Positions 29,733 to 40,539 of a stretch of 42,214 bases of DNA are shown in pieces. The DNA comes from Priapulus caudatus (Eukaryota > Priapulida > Priapulimorpha > Priapulimorphida > Priapulidae), in contig NW_014577619.1 of assembly GCF_000485595.1 (NCBI RefSeq), forward strand, positions 157,527-199,740. The letters run 5' to 3'. The translations under genes and the position numbers were made by a program. The notes under the pieces are model-generated. The model did no database searches. It saw only the letters and a list, made by a program, of their open reading frames with translations, and had not been told where the DNA came from. Numbering within the stretch: the first letter of the stretch is position 1; every line of letters starts with the position of its first letter.

Positions 29733-31685
29733 ATGCCGAAGGAAGTCGAGAATAAATATCGACCCCAAAACTACCGCTGTGAGTGGGAAAAGGAGAGATG
29801 GGCACAAGGATGGCTTTCTGCATCCAGACATCATCAAGGAAAGGCGTATTGCTCCATTTGCGATAAACACCTTGCCCCGGGAAAATCCGAGCTTACGGGA
29901 CACACGAAGACATCACTTCACTTGCAGCGAGCCAAGACGTGCCAGCAAAATCGCCCCATATCTTCTTTCGCTGTCACCAGCAATTCTACAATTGTGAAGG
30001 CAGAGTTGAACGTTGTGGCCCTTATTGCAAGAAAAAACATTTCATTCAACTTCTTACTCTCTTGTGGCAACTCTCCATGGCATCGCCGATGTCGCAAAAG
30101 GCATCAAGGGAATGAGCTGCAATCGCACCAAGGGTACATATCTTCTTAGCAAATGTTTGTCGCAATACGCCCATGAAAAGCTTGTTGAGGACTTGAAATT
30201 TTCGAGTGTATTTTCCATCTTATGTGACAAGGCGACTGACATCACAATGACCAAAGTCTTCTGCGTCAATGTCCGTTTCCTGAACGCGAACAATGAACCA
30301 GTCACACGATTCTACCGTCTTATACCTGTGGAGGAAGTAGATGCCAATGGACTATCTGCATCCCTTGAAAATGCTTTGCAGAAAGATGAGCTCTATTGGG
30401 ACAAAGTCATAGGCTATGCATCAGATGGGGAGAATCTGATGCAAGGAGCCAATAACTCTCTTCTGACAAGAATGGAAAATGCTGCACCAAATCTGTTTGT
30501 CCTAAAGTGTTACTGTCACACCTTCCATCTTGTTGCAGAGCACGCCTCTAAGGTTCTGTCAAAGACAGCTGATCAGCTAATACACGATGTCTACAATTAC
30601 TTCAAGATGTCCCCCAATAGGCAGAAAAGTTATGCTGAGTTCCAGAAGTTTGTAGATGTTGATGCTTACCGAATCCTGAAGCCATGCCAGACACGTTGGC
30701 TGTCTGTGGTCCAGTGTTTTAGTCAGATTTTGGAACAATGACCTGCTCTCGTTTTGTTCTTTACTGCAGAGGCAAGTGACAAGAGCTCCCTGCAGGCTGA
30801 GATGATACTAGAAGTACTGAGGCAACATTGGAGTTCTGCGACTATGTCCTTGGAGACTTGACAGGGCTGAATGTAATCTTCCAGTCGAATGGGTTTCAGC
30901 TTCACCGTCTTCTGACAGAGGTTGAACGTGTTGTAAAGATGTTGTGCCAAAACTTCAAGAAACCAATCCAGAACCTGACCAACATCAATGTTGACTACGA
31001 ATCACAGTGGCTACCACTTTACAAAGTTTACCCAGGGATAATGGCACATGAATCCATGGGACTCATGCTTCCACGTCAGAGAGAGGGCTTTCTGATGAGG
31101 TGCAGAGATTGGTGCAGGGAAGCTGTGCGCCAAATTCTTAAGAGGATCAATCTGTCCGACCCAGTTCTGAATGCACTGAAAGATGTGAACCATATGAAAA
31201 TACTGGATGGCAGTGCTGATGTCAGATCGGGTGGAATTCTTGCCAAGGGCTTTCGAAGGATCTGGTCGTCAACCGTGCAGACTATTGATTGTCAATGGCG
31301 TTCCGTTCTGATTGATGACAATGTGAAGAAAGGAGGGTGGGAAAGCAAACCCATTGTAGAGTTTTGGCAGAGTCTGAGCCGTCTTCCTGACTATGAAGAC
31401 GTCGCGAACTTTATGCTGCAAGTGACCTTCTTACCACAAAGCACTGCAGAGGTAGAGAGGACCTTCTCCAAACTGAATGCCAACAAAACAAAGCTAAGGA
31501 GTTCCCTAGCAGTAGGCACCTTAGAGGCCATCATCAAACCGGCAGAATCCTTTCCATCGCATGTTGATGTAAACGCAAGGCTTACTCACGTGTACACCAA
31601 TGCAAGAAATACCTACATGGAGAAGTACACATACAATGAGCGGACCCATGCTGAGGCTGAGGGTGGCGAGGGAGACTTCGAATAA
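29733..31685 (+). pseudogene. hAT-superfamily transposase (BED finger to HATC dimerisation domain)
   Basis: ATG at 29733 follows a pyrimidine-rich TCTAG acceptor. A BED-type zinc finger is at about 29850-29925 (Y-C-S-I-C-D then H-T-K-T-S-L-H). The frame breaks near 30050. The core resumes (30060-30738) with R-T-K-G-T-Y, I-L-C-D-K-A-T-D, G-Y-A-S-D-G-E-N-L-M and Q-T-R-W-L-S. A TGA at 30739-30741 stands where the family has Trp, and another shift follows near 30820. The last part (30828-31685) is open for 285 codons and carries the HATC dimerisation motif S-T-A-E-V-E-R-T-F-S-K-L at about 31440-31475. The three breaks are few for its length, so it died recently. It resembles the KIAA1586/ZMYM-like branch of hAT-derived proteins. 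Confidence 0.88.
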
Positions 31686-31921
31686 GAATTGCATGTATTG
31701 TAAGTTGTGATGGATAAAAAATAATTAATAAATCAATAATAAAATAAAAAGATAAAATGCTCCTAACATAAGGCTCAGATTCCACCAGAGCATCTAGAAC
31801 CCCTGAGCTTCCAGGGCCCTTCAGCGGGCCCTGGACCCCGAGGACATCTATCTCGGATGAAGAACGTCGGGAAAGGATCCACATTCATGCTTGGACCTGC
31901 AGAAATCACAAGGTTAACAAA
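31686..31921. other. 3' flank of hAT remnant with a GC hairpin
   Basis: Several AATAAA words occur at about 31726-31745. At 31811-31834 perfect 9-bp arms (CCAGGGCCC and GGGCCCTGG) close around a TTCAGC loop. The hairpin may mark a transposon end, but no partner end was found. Confidence 0.45.
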
Positions 31922-33678
31922 ATGGCAGAAGCTATGACGACAGCTAGTGCTCAGTTGATGAAAGAACTGAATGGTGTGGAGGAGTCGAGCGCTGGTCATG
32001 GATTCAAGAACAGGATGTCTGGGGCCAAGCAACACATATACGAGTGTGACAAACTTCTGTGTCAGAGAAGTAGAAAGGAGTATGCGAAGGGTGTGGATTT
32101 TAAGGGCTACAGCTTGAGTGTGGACACTGACACGGCATCTGACTTGTTCCGTCCAATCGTTGGAGGCAGGTACTTAATTTTCCTCTAGAACGCCATTCCC
32201 ACTATCTGTGGAATAGACAGCATCATTCCCTTTCTGGAGCTGCTGCGAGATCAGAAGACGACTCCTGGCCTTAACAAAATCGAACAGTCCGTGTACAGTG
32301 GATGCTTCAACAAGTATATAACTGCAGAGGAGTGTGCCTTTGCAATTGCATACTTTGAGATTTGCAATCCACTGATGTGTCAGGTCAAGAAAGCGTGTTC
32401 ACCACTGTCTGTAGATCCGTTCTACAAAACAGCCATAATGAAGATGGAGGAATGGACAGAAGATGCATCACCGCTGTTGGAAGGCACTGAACTGTGGCCA
32501 GGTGTACACTGGCATGATGGAGACCTCCACCAGTATATGGACCAAGTTCGTGTGATTGCTGCAGTGGAGGGAGCTCTCGTGAAGAAGATTTTACAATGTA
32601 TGTGTAAAGCTGGAGGCGAGAAATTGACCAGCCATGCCAAGGAGCACTTGACGAACGAAGAGCCGACACAGTCTGCTGTAGATGCTGGCAAGGTGCTGGG
32701 CGAAGCGCACAATGATGTATTGGAGTCCAAATTTGGGATACTCGACAGACGTCTAGTTTGCTCCCTCATCGAACTTTTACAATGCTGGCTGCTTTGTACA
32801 GGCGAAGAGTGACAAGGCCCACCTATGGGCACAGCAACAACCAGCGGAGTTGAGGGATGCCGCCGTCAACTTGTCCAGGCGTGAAGCAACAAAGGAGAGA
32901 CGTGCAGTCGGGACACGAGTGTTGCAGATTAGTGAAATTTACACCGCCAAATCTGAAAGAAGAAAGACAATTGTTGAAAAGCGTCGAGCTGTAAGAGAAA
33001 AGAGAGAAACGAACAAGACTTTAAATGCAGCTAAATTTGGCACCTGCAGGACAGCAGATGATGTGAAACAACTCGTCAAATCGTTAAGCAAGTCGAAGGC
33101 CATCAAAGCTCTGAGATTTCAGATTAAGCAGACAAATGAAGAATTCCCCATAGAAACTGCCACACTTGGGAAGCAACTATTTCGGTTCTCTGAACAGGGC
33201 AAGGCACACTCTTTGGAAACACTCCATCACCACCTGCCAATTCTGTCCAGCTTACCAAATGATGCTGTTGTAGCAAAACAGCCCAATGTACCCACCCACC
33301 CTGATGCCCATTGACGTGGTTAACACACCCAGTCAGCCAGCAGTCGAGGTCGCACGGGAACCAACATATATGTATACAGTTGTTGGACAATGGGTTGCAG
33401 TAACATATAGCGAACCAGAGCCAGTATGGTTTCCCAGAGAAATTGTACACATTCTTAGTAAAGACAAGGCTGTGGTGAATTTCATGCAACCATCTTCTGT
33501 GGGTAGTAACAGCTTCAAGTGGCCACGCAAGGCCGACAAAGACGAGGTGTGCGTCCAGTATGTGTTGGGAGTCATCGAATCTCCAGTACCAATTGCTGGT
33601 GGTCGTTCGTGGACATTTGACCAGTTTGCTGACATTGAACACTGGTTTGAATCATACAGTGAAAACCACTTTGTGTAG
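31922..33678 (+). pseudogene. Large unnamed element-like protein with a C-terminal Tudor/SH3-like module
   Basis: I do not recognise a named family. ATG at 31922 opens a frame that, apart from one TAG at 32186-32188, is readable to 32812. It is a mostly helical domain with V-D-T-D-T-A-S-D-L-F-R, Y-I-T-A-E-E-C-A-F-A, W-P-G-V-H-W-H-D-G-D and E-S-K-F-G-I-L-D-R-R-L. A shift near 32790 leads to a very basic coiled-coil-like part (to 33314, K-R-R-A-V-R-E-K-R-E). A second shift near 33290 leads to a compact C-terminal module (V-G-Q-W-V-A-V-T-Y, V-V-N-F-M-Q-P, F-K-W-P-R-K) to the stop at 33678. That module looks like the small beta-barrel found at the ends of several transposable-element proteins. 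The E-x-x-F-G-x-x-D block hints at a DDE-type or hAT-derived protein, but this is inference. It follows the hAT remnant by 236 bp in the same direction. Confidence 0.6.
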
Positions 33679-33700
33679 ATGCGACCCATTTGTCTAGGAC

Positions 33701-33968
33701 ATTTTGGTGATCTAAAGCCTGAAAAAAAGTTATGGCATTTCAAAAAGTGTACATCGGTCGGATTGTAAAATGATATTTTGCTAAATTGCCATTTTTGTCA
33801 AGTTTGATGAAATAGAATTTGAATAAATATGTTATTATTTACATATTCTATCGTTTCTAGGCACAGTATACCACATATACTGTTAGTATATGCATTTTGG
33901 TGATGATCTGAAGCCTGAAAACAAATTTATGGCATTTCAAAAAATGTACATCGGCCAAACTGCTAAAA
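33701..33968 (+). repeat. Direct repeat of about 72 bp downstream of the unnamed protein
   Basis: Copies at 33701-33771 and 33894-33968 share ATTTTGGTGA, AAGCCTGAAAA, ATGGCATTTCAAAAA and TGTACATCGG in the same order. They are roughly 85 percent alike with a few indels. The copies are 193 bp apart and begin about 20 bp after the stop codon, so the element's 3' end may have been duplicated. Confidence 0.8.
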
Positions 33969-34315
33969 TCCTACCGAGGACTCTAATATTATATTACTGT
34001 CAAATTTTTTACACTCCAGTGGTTCAAACAAGTTTTTATGTTTATTTCCCGTGGTTTATAGTTGTTAAGTACATTTTAAGTTTAAAAAATACAAGAAAAA
34101 CATATTTAAAAAAAATGGCCTTGCGTACTGATTTTTGAGATTTAGAAGTTGTCAAATAGGGCCGAGGTACCATTTTTCAAATGCTATAATTCAAAAACTT
34201 TTGAGATAATTACTTCATCTTTTGCAGAAATCTTTATCTACTAGCCTGCAAACAGCTGGTAGAATAACAGTCTTGGTGTATTAAATGGTCGTTATTAAGT
34301 GTAAAAGTGTGCTGA
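33969..34315. other. AT-rich, nothing recognised
   Basis: No frame or repeat stands out apart from AT-rich low-complexity words. Confidence 0.4.
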
Positions 34316-34633
34316 TATGCAATTGCGCACTGGGCCACACGGAGACTTGGCATCACTTACAACAATGAATTGTGGAAAGGTTTGTTGTGTAATTCTGAGG
34401 ATATGCATGACAAATGCTGGAGAGGTGAATGTAGTGAGTGTGGGGTAAAGTGCAGGGAAGAGAGATTCAATGAATCAGATAAAGCAAAAGATGTGAGTTG
34501 GCTGACTTGGGAAAAGCAAGAAAGTGGTAGGCTGAAAAAAGTTACCAAAGTTGGGTGCTGTGGGGAACTACAAGAGGTAGTACTGTTGAGTATGCAAGAC
34601 TTTCAGAAACACGTTCGTGTAAAACGAATCTAG
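34316..34633 (+). CDS. Cys-rich protein fragment, unrecognised
   Basis: The frame is open from the TGA at 34313 to a stop at 34631-34633 without a convincing start, so it is probably an internal or C-terminal piece. It carries a zinc-binding-like spacing, D-K-C-W-R-G-E-C-S-E-C-G-V-K-C, then W-L-T-W-E-K and a C-terminal Q-D-F-Q-K-H-V. The C-x4-C-x2-C-x3-C block followed by a W...H helix resembles Cys-rich parts of uncharacterised transposable-element proteins. It lies in the same direction as the unnamed protein upstream and could belong to another copy of a similar element. Confidence 0.35.
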   Translation, partial: YAIAHWATRRLGITYNNELWKGLLCNSEDMHDKCWRGECSECGVKCREERFNESDKAKDVSWLTWEKQESGRLKKVTKVGCCGELQEVVLLSMQDFQKHVRVKRI

Positions 34634-36252
34634 GCCATGTCATTCGAAGAAAAAAAAAAGAAAAAAACACAGTCATTCAAATGGACTTTGCCATGTCTTA
34701 CTCCTGTGAGTATCAGAATAAAGTGTTATAACAAGTCCTGCTAACAAATGGTCAGGTGTGTAAAAGACAGCATAACATATGAAACCAAACTAAATATGCA
34801 CGTTCATTATCGCATCATATCAATTCCCAGTGTTTTGGGATATCTGTGAAGCAAACATGAACTTCATGTCATGTGAAACTATTTACATTTGATAACTTTT
34901 AATAAACTTTCAAAATGCAAAATATTTTGTTTTTTGTGTCTTTATTTCCAAAATCAGCTGGACTTAATTGTCACAACACCAGATAAAACCATTGACAACT
35001 GAAACTATAGATTGTTACATAGCGCAGGTATTCAGCGTGCACCACATTTTCCCAATTTTCTTAGTCAATATCATGTCACACACGTGACCACCCAAATGTC
35101 ACACACGTGACCATACATCAACACATAAAGTAATACATAAACAAATAGCTGTAAGAGATTTATCTTATTCATGGCTAATTTCCTATTCACAAAACTATAA
35201 TGCATGTCTGCTAGAATTATAAACATTCTAGCTTTTAAGAATTCACAAAGTTTGTAAGTTAAATCTCGGTCATGAAAAATCTCATTCCGTGCGAGGTCAC
35301 ACATGTGACCGATCTTATTTGACCTCTGACCCTTAATTAACATAATCTACATAACATTTAAAATTGTCACCTGATAGATTTTGACATACATAAGTCAAAT
35401 ACACACTAATAAACAGTATACCTGTAAGGCCTTTAGAGTTATATGAGATGCTTTTCACAATTTGCAGTATTTTTGGTCACACACGTGACTAAGAATGGGC
35501 CAGATACGCAGTTAAGGGCAATTCCACATGAGAGATGCCTAAACAGTACAGTTTGAACAGATATAGTCATTCCTATATTAATTAGAACTCCACATTTCTT
35601 CAAAGTTAAATTAAATGGTGTCATTAATACCATCCATTCTAATTAATTCTGAAAATTACGCAAATATATATATAAGTTTATCGGATTTAGTTTTCCTAAA
35701 ACTCTGGATTTGGGAATTCTGAGAAAGTGATTTTATACTTTATTTTCATGACACCGCGAAAACTATACATGTGCGGAATTCTAGGTCAAAGGGTCCACAG
35801 TTATAGATTGGTATAAATTATAGCCCTGTACTCATTAATATTTTATCCTTCTAACCACTAAGTACTCTCTGTGTGAGATTAAAATGGTGAGGCCATTATG
35901 GTGTTGTAGATATTTGCTAAAAGACGGATTTTTGAACCACATGATCTTTTAATCTTCGCTTGAGGGAACGCAAAAATCTTTGCCTTTTTTTTACCGTAAT
36001 TAATACCGATACCAAAATCACAATGTTTTTCTTCCTTTCATCAATTAATATAATTCATGGGGCGAACTTTAGAATTTCTTTTATATTAGTTTTATCTAAG
36101 GGTTCTCTTATTTTCAGGTATACCTACACAATTGCGTGTAAAACAGCACCTTAATTTTTCACGAGAAATATCGTTTATTTCACGTGGCCATTTAACAAAC
36201 AATGTGTGAACAGCCAATTAATACACCTTTAATGTTAAGACGCCGCGTCTCC
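34634..36252. other. AT-rich region without genes
   Basis: Contains the fourfold CACGTG-type motif listed separately. Otherwise there are only scattered short frames on both strands and several poly(A)-signal-like words. Confidence 0.4.
35074..35490. repeat. Four copies of GTCACACACGTGACC-type motif
   Basis: Copies lie at 35074-35088, 35098-35112, 35296-35310 (with CATGTG core) and 35476-35490. The first two are 24 bp apart, an exact tandem spacing. The core is the E-box CACGTG bound by bHLH-type factors. A group of four within 420 bp in an AT-rich background is not expected by chance. It may be a regulatory cluster or the decayed end of a repeat element. Confidence 0.7.
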
Positions 36253-39166
36253 ACATGGTAACGGAATTTACAATTGGTACGGAATCATCCACGAAAACGG
36301 TCTCTTTTCATGAAGCCTACTTTCACGTTTGGTAAGTAGTTAGAAGCTGGTTTACTGTAGGAATAATAATAATGTGGTAATATATGCAGGGCAGTAGTGT
36401 AAGCACTGGCTCATAGGCAGCTATGTCGTTAGATTTCAAGGGAGAGGGCAGTGGCTAATTACACAAATTTTGGCTGAGTGCCCAAAAGGCAATGCCCAAA
36501 CATAACTGTCCTGCATGTCAGCACGATTGATATCCGGAAATTGAAATGTCCAAATACTCGAGGCTGCTCAAAGGAATACGCCCTGTTCCGAATTACGAAG
36601 CAGACACACGGGTAACAGTGACTTCGGACGCATATATAGCCTGGAGATCCAGAACCATGCTAAAAGCCGCCTTCTGTCATGCAGCAAGTTCAAAAATGAC
36701 AATATCCAGCATGTAGTGGTGCGGCGTAATAATGGCAGCAAACAAACTAATGGATGGTGGGAGTGTTGGCGCATTGAGGAGTGACGGTGATCACAGTGTT
36801 GGCGATGGCGACTGACTGGTGATGATGGTAGCAGTGTGGCGATGGGACTGACGGTGGATGTATGGTGCGAGTGTTTCGAGTTTGCCAGTGACCGGTTGGG
36901 TATATTGCAGTCATGTTGGCCGCATGGAGTGACGTTGATGATCGGTGGCAGTGTTGGGCGACTGGACGTGACGGGTTGATAGGCAAGTGTTGGCGATGGA
37001 GAGTTGAACGGTGATGATGGGTGCAGTTGTTTGGCGCATGGCGAGCTGATGCGTTGATAGCAGTGTTGGCGATGGGAGTGACGGTTGATGATGTGCGCAG
37101 TGTTGCGTGATGGGAGTGAACGGTGATAGCAGTGTTAGCCGCATGGGAGCTGACGGGGATAATGGTGGCCCAGTGTTGGCGATGGGAGTGACGGTGATGA
37201 TGGATAGGCAGTGTGGGCGATGGAGTGGACGGCTGATGATGGTAGGAGTGTTGGCGATTGGAGTGACGTGTGATGCGTGGCAGTGTTGGCGAATGGAGTG
37301 ACGGTGATGATGGGTTGCAGTGTTGGCGATGGGAGTGACGGTCGATGATGTGCCTCGCTAGTGGTTTGGGTTGGTGAGTCAGCGGGGTGTTGATAGGTTA
37401 CGCGTGTTGGTCGATTGGTGACTCGCGTGATGATGGTGGCAGTGTTGGTGATGGGAGTATCTCGGTGATTTTAGCGCAGTGTTGGCCGCATGGGAGCTGA
37501 CGGTGATAGCTAGTGTTGGCGATGGGCATGACGGTGATAGCAGTGTTGGCCGATGGGATGTGACTTGGTGATGGATGGGTAGCAGCTGTTGGCGATGGGA
37601 GTGACGGGTGATATGGTGAGCAATGATGACTGATGGTAGCCATGTTTCGTTGATGCGTGTGGAGTCTGTGTACAGTAGAAGTGTTTGGTGATTGGGCTCA
37701 AGTGGTTCCCATGTGATGATGCGGTAGCAACCGGATTGGCACTGGTTGATTAGCAGAAACTGAAAAAGATCTGCGACTGGAAATGGGGTTTTTGCTTCAG
37801 TGTTCCCAATGGGAAAAATGCTCCAAACAGTTCTTGGCAGGTGATTAAAACTGAGATGTGATGATGTTACAGTCAAGTTGTGAAAAAAAAACTGCATTCA
37901 CAAATATGATCTTGGCCTGAACAGAGGTCACTGACAGTAGTAAACAAGGTCCTTGTTATTCATTTACAAATCCTCAATTGAACCGCAAATGGATTAGAAG
38001 TTTGCAATAATTACTTTACCTGAACATTTTAAAACCTCACTAGAATAAGATGTTAATTGTCCTTGTTCATGGCATTTCTGATAACTGGAATACTCACCAT
38101 TTCTTTCTTTCTTCATGGACTGTTAAACTAAAGGTTGTTTGACTTTCTTCTAGTTTTCCTTTGTTCGTCAATATTTAAACATTTTTTATTTTTGCGCGAT
38201 GGTGCTCACAGGTGGAATCATACAATAATGTGAATTATAATAACTTCTGTCTAATTAGATCGAAAGGTCTCAGAGTGAATCTAGTGGCGAATTTCAAACA
38301 AATAATATTCTGTTTGGAACCGTACATTTGAAGATTTTGAACAATGTTCTTTATAAAGCAGTGGGTGAATGTAAATTCCGTTACCATGGTAAATCACAAG
38401 AGGAATGGTACGCCAAGTGGGGATAAAGGGGGTACTGCAAAACAACTTATCTAGCCAGGATTAAAGTGCGCTTTGAACCAGCTGATCATATGACAAAAGA
38501 TTTACTTCCATCGTAGTCAGCAACAATTTGAAATTATCATGTCTTGTTTCAATTAAAAGTAGTTTTTTAGCAGGTAATATCCTGAATTGTGGTTGTTTTA
38601 TCACACATTTATGTGACTTATTTATGGTTCATTGTAAATAGCCAGCAAACATTAGAAGTGTTTACAATGTCTCATTTCAGCCAACTTTGATATTTGAAAA
38701 TGTGGGCTCATTTTTTAGGAAATTTTCAGAAGGCGTAATTCCGTTACCATTTTCGTAATTTCCGTTACCGCTGTTTTTTTGGAAAAAACTCACTGCCTGC
38801 TACGGATATTATTGAATATATTGAGCCAAATTATAGCCACCATAGTCTTATCAAACAATGAGACTACAAATTTTCATGGGAAAACATGTTGCCCTCCTAT
38901 TATAGATTTCAGCAGAATCCTCTGAAGTTGCATGGTAAAAATAAGACCATATTTTCTGACCGTAATTCCGTTACCGACACTTTCTTGGCTCACACTCGCC
39001 TCCCGCGTAAGGGTTTTCGCTCTGAACTATGCTTTTTTACCAAAGAAGCAGCGGGTATCAGCAGAACTAATAAGGGTTTAGTTCTATCAGTTCAGCTGTT
39101 GGACTAAAGCCAGTGCGCAGGTAAAACTAAGACAAAAATTTATCTGAATTGTAAATTCCGCTTACG
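36253..39166. repeat. Region bounded and studded by GTAATTCCGTTACC-type motifs
   Basis: Plus-strand copies lie at 38371-38388, 38735-38748, 38755-38769, 38961-38976 and, diverged, 39151-39166. A minus-strand copy lies at 36253-36275, with a half copy about 36277. The minus copy and the one at 38371 share about 19 identical bases as an inverted pair, and the one at 39151 extends the match to AATTGTAAATTCC. This distribution is like the subterminal motifs that transposases bind near element ends. No transposase is recognised inside. Confidence 0.6.
36745..37670 (+). repeat. 36-bp minisatellite, about 25 units, indel-rich
   Basis: The unit is 36 bp (12 codons, D-G-D-D-G-G-S-V-G-D-G-S in one frame), with a frequent shorter form lacking one GAT/GGT codon pair. 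The core AGTGTTGGCGATGGGAGTGA is clear throughout. Nearly every unit carries one or more single-base insertions or deletions, so no frame survives beyond about 170 codons on either strand. The error pattern matches that seen in the noisy parts of 6.9-13.9 kb. Confidence 0.9.
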
Positions 39167-39323
39167 TGAATTGCCCAGTTGCGTACACATCATATTTCAG
39201 CAATCCTTCTGCATACTTCCAAAATCCCATTTGGTTGCTACATTCGCTGTCGCTGAAACTACTGTTTTTAATGGTTCATTTGTGAACCCTAACCCTAATC
39301 CTATTTAAAAAAATAATAATTCA
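37671..39323. other. AT-rich region without recognised genes
   Basis: Holds most of the GTAATTCCGTTACC-type motifs listed above and a very short telomere-like CCCTAACCCTAATCC at 39287-39301. A 73-codon frame at 38886-39107 runs through one of the motifs and has no recognisable domain. Confidence 0.4.
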
Positions 39324-39847
39324 TTGTCAAAATTATTTGTTATGTTATTGATAATTGTTGTAAATAAATCATGTAAAATATTTCCTTTAATTGAAAAGAA
39401 ATTAGGTAAAATGGATAAAGCAGAGAAAAATACAGAAAAACAGGTACACGTGGAATTGACCACTTGCCCATCAACCATCAGAACTACTGAACTCACGCAA
39501 GCTTCAGGAAGTAATCTCCGGTGAAGATTACCAACGAGCCAGCCGACAGCGATCCAGTTTCACGTCGACTTTTTGGGCGTCAAGCAACTCAATATTGTAA
39601 TCACAGACGAGAATCATGTGAAGACCACTAGCACCTCTGTCCCCAGGTCAAATCGGTGAGTACGGGACGAGAATATACTCAACAAGTGGAAGTCAGCAGT
39701 GCGTCACAGAGAAACATGTGTCAGCCACGCGGTTGTATGAGGTAGAAACATCTGACGCAACCTAATCTCAGAGGAATCTGTCGGGGGGTTATATCCGGAA
39801 ACCAGTGAGAAGTGTGAGGGACCCCCTTCATAATCCCCAGGGACAAG
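39324..39847 (+). other. Decayed sequence upstream of the Gypsy pol tail
   Basis: A 66-codon frame at 39324-39524 and further short frames are rich in Thr, Ser, Glu and Lys. Because the pol C-terminus follows in the same direction, this is probably the degraded part of the same retroelement, but no integrase or RT motif can be read. Confidence 0.35.
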
Positions 39848-40037
39848 ATGACCAGAACCACGTTTCACCCCCAGAAGATTAGAATGTGAGGTCCCACAAC
39901 AAAACACCGTCACGATCAAGGGCAAGATTGAGAGTGAACCAGTGCGTGTTCCAGATGCTGGGAGTGCCAGTGACCATCCAAACTATCATACCCGTTCAGG
40001 CAGAATGGTCAGAGCTCCGAGAACGCTCGATTTATAA
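39848..40037 (+). pseudogene. Gypsy pol C-terminal tail
   Basis: The frame is open from the TGA at 39845 to TAA at 40035-40037. It ends Y-H-T-R-S-G-R-M-V-R-A-P-R-T-L-D-L, the typical last residues of Gypsy pol polyproteins (T-R-S-G-R-x-V-x-x-P-x-R-L). No polymerase or integrase core is readable upstream. The orientation agrees with the polypurine tract and LTR that follow about 310 bp later. Confidence 0.7.
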
Positions 40038-40345
40038 TTTGTGTTAACAATATGATACAGTCAGGCATTTGTGTAGTGGAGAACGCAATGCATACGTGTT
40101 GTATAACTTTGATATTTGAGTTAGTTAATTCGGTTGGATATTCGGTTTAACTACTGTAACGTTCAGTTTTTGTGACAGTCATGTTGGACTGTGGAAGTAA
40201 TTGACAGTTAGCGTGGAAAATGTCCAAGCAGGACTATTACAGCATTATTTAACATTAACGTCATGTTGGTTACTACTCGGATAGAATAATTCGAAGGTCT
40301 TTAAAAGTTCAGTTTTTACTCATGATTGAAGTACAATCTTTCTTC

Positions 40346-40359
40346 TAAAAGAAAGGGGA
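40346..40359 (+). other. Polypurine tract
   Basis: AAAAGAAAGGGGA lies directly before the TG that starts the LTR. Such a tract primes plus-strand DNA synthesis in LTR retroelements. Confidence 0.8.
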
Positions 40360-40519
40360 TGTAACATTATGCAGAACTACTTTGTAGCCACGTCACTACG
40401 CGTATACCCGCGTATGTAGACTGTTACTGAAAGCAGTGCTCTCTGGGCTCGGCCATGTTTTGCTAGGCACGAATAAATGTTGTTTTACCCAATTATGTCT
40501 GGACATCCGATACTTTACA
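40360..40519 (+). mobile_element. Gypsy 3' LTR, 160 bp
   Basis: The LTR begins TGTAACATTATG immediately after the polypurine tract and ends ACTTTACA at 40519. It contains an AATAAA signal at about 40472. TGT...ACA ends, the short length and the preceding pol tail all fit. The 5' LTR and most of the internal region are outside the window or lost. Confidence 0.8.
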
Positions 40520-40539
40520 TGGTCCTTTCAATAAAGTGA

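Noticed and set aside
33124-33743. Long minus-strand frames
   Set aside because: They lie opposite the basic coiled coil and C-terminal module of the plus-strand unnamed protein and show no motifs of their own.
37379-37897. 172-codon minus-strand His/Ser/Pro-rich frame
   Set aside because: It is the complement of the indel-rich 36-bp minisatellite and its flank; composition follows from the repeat.
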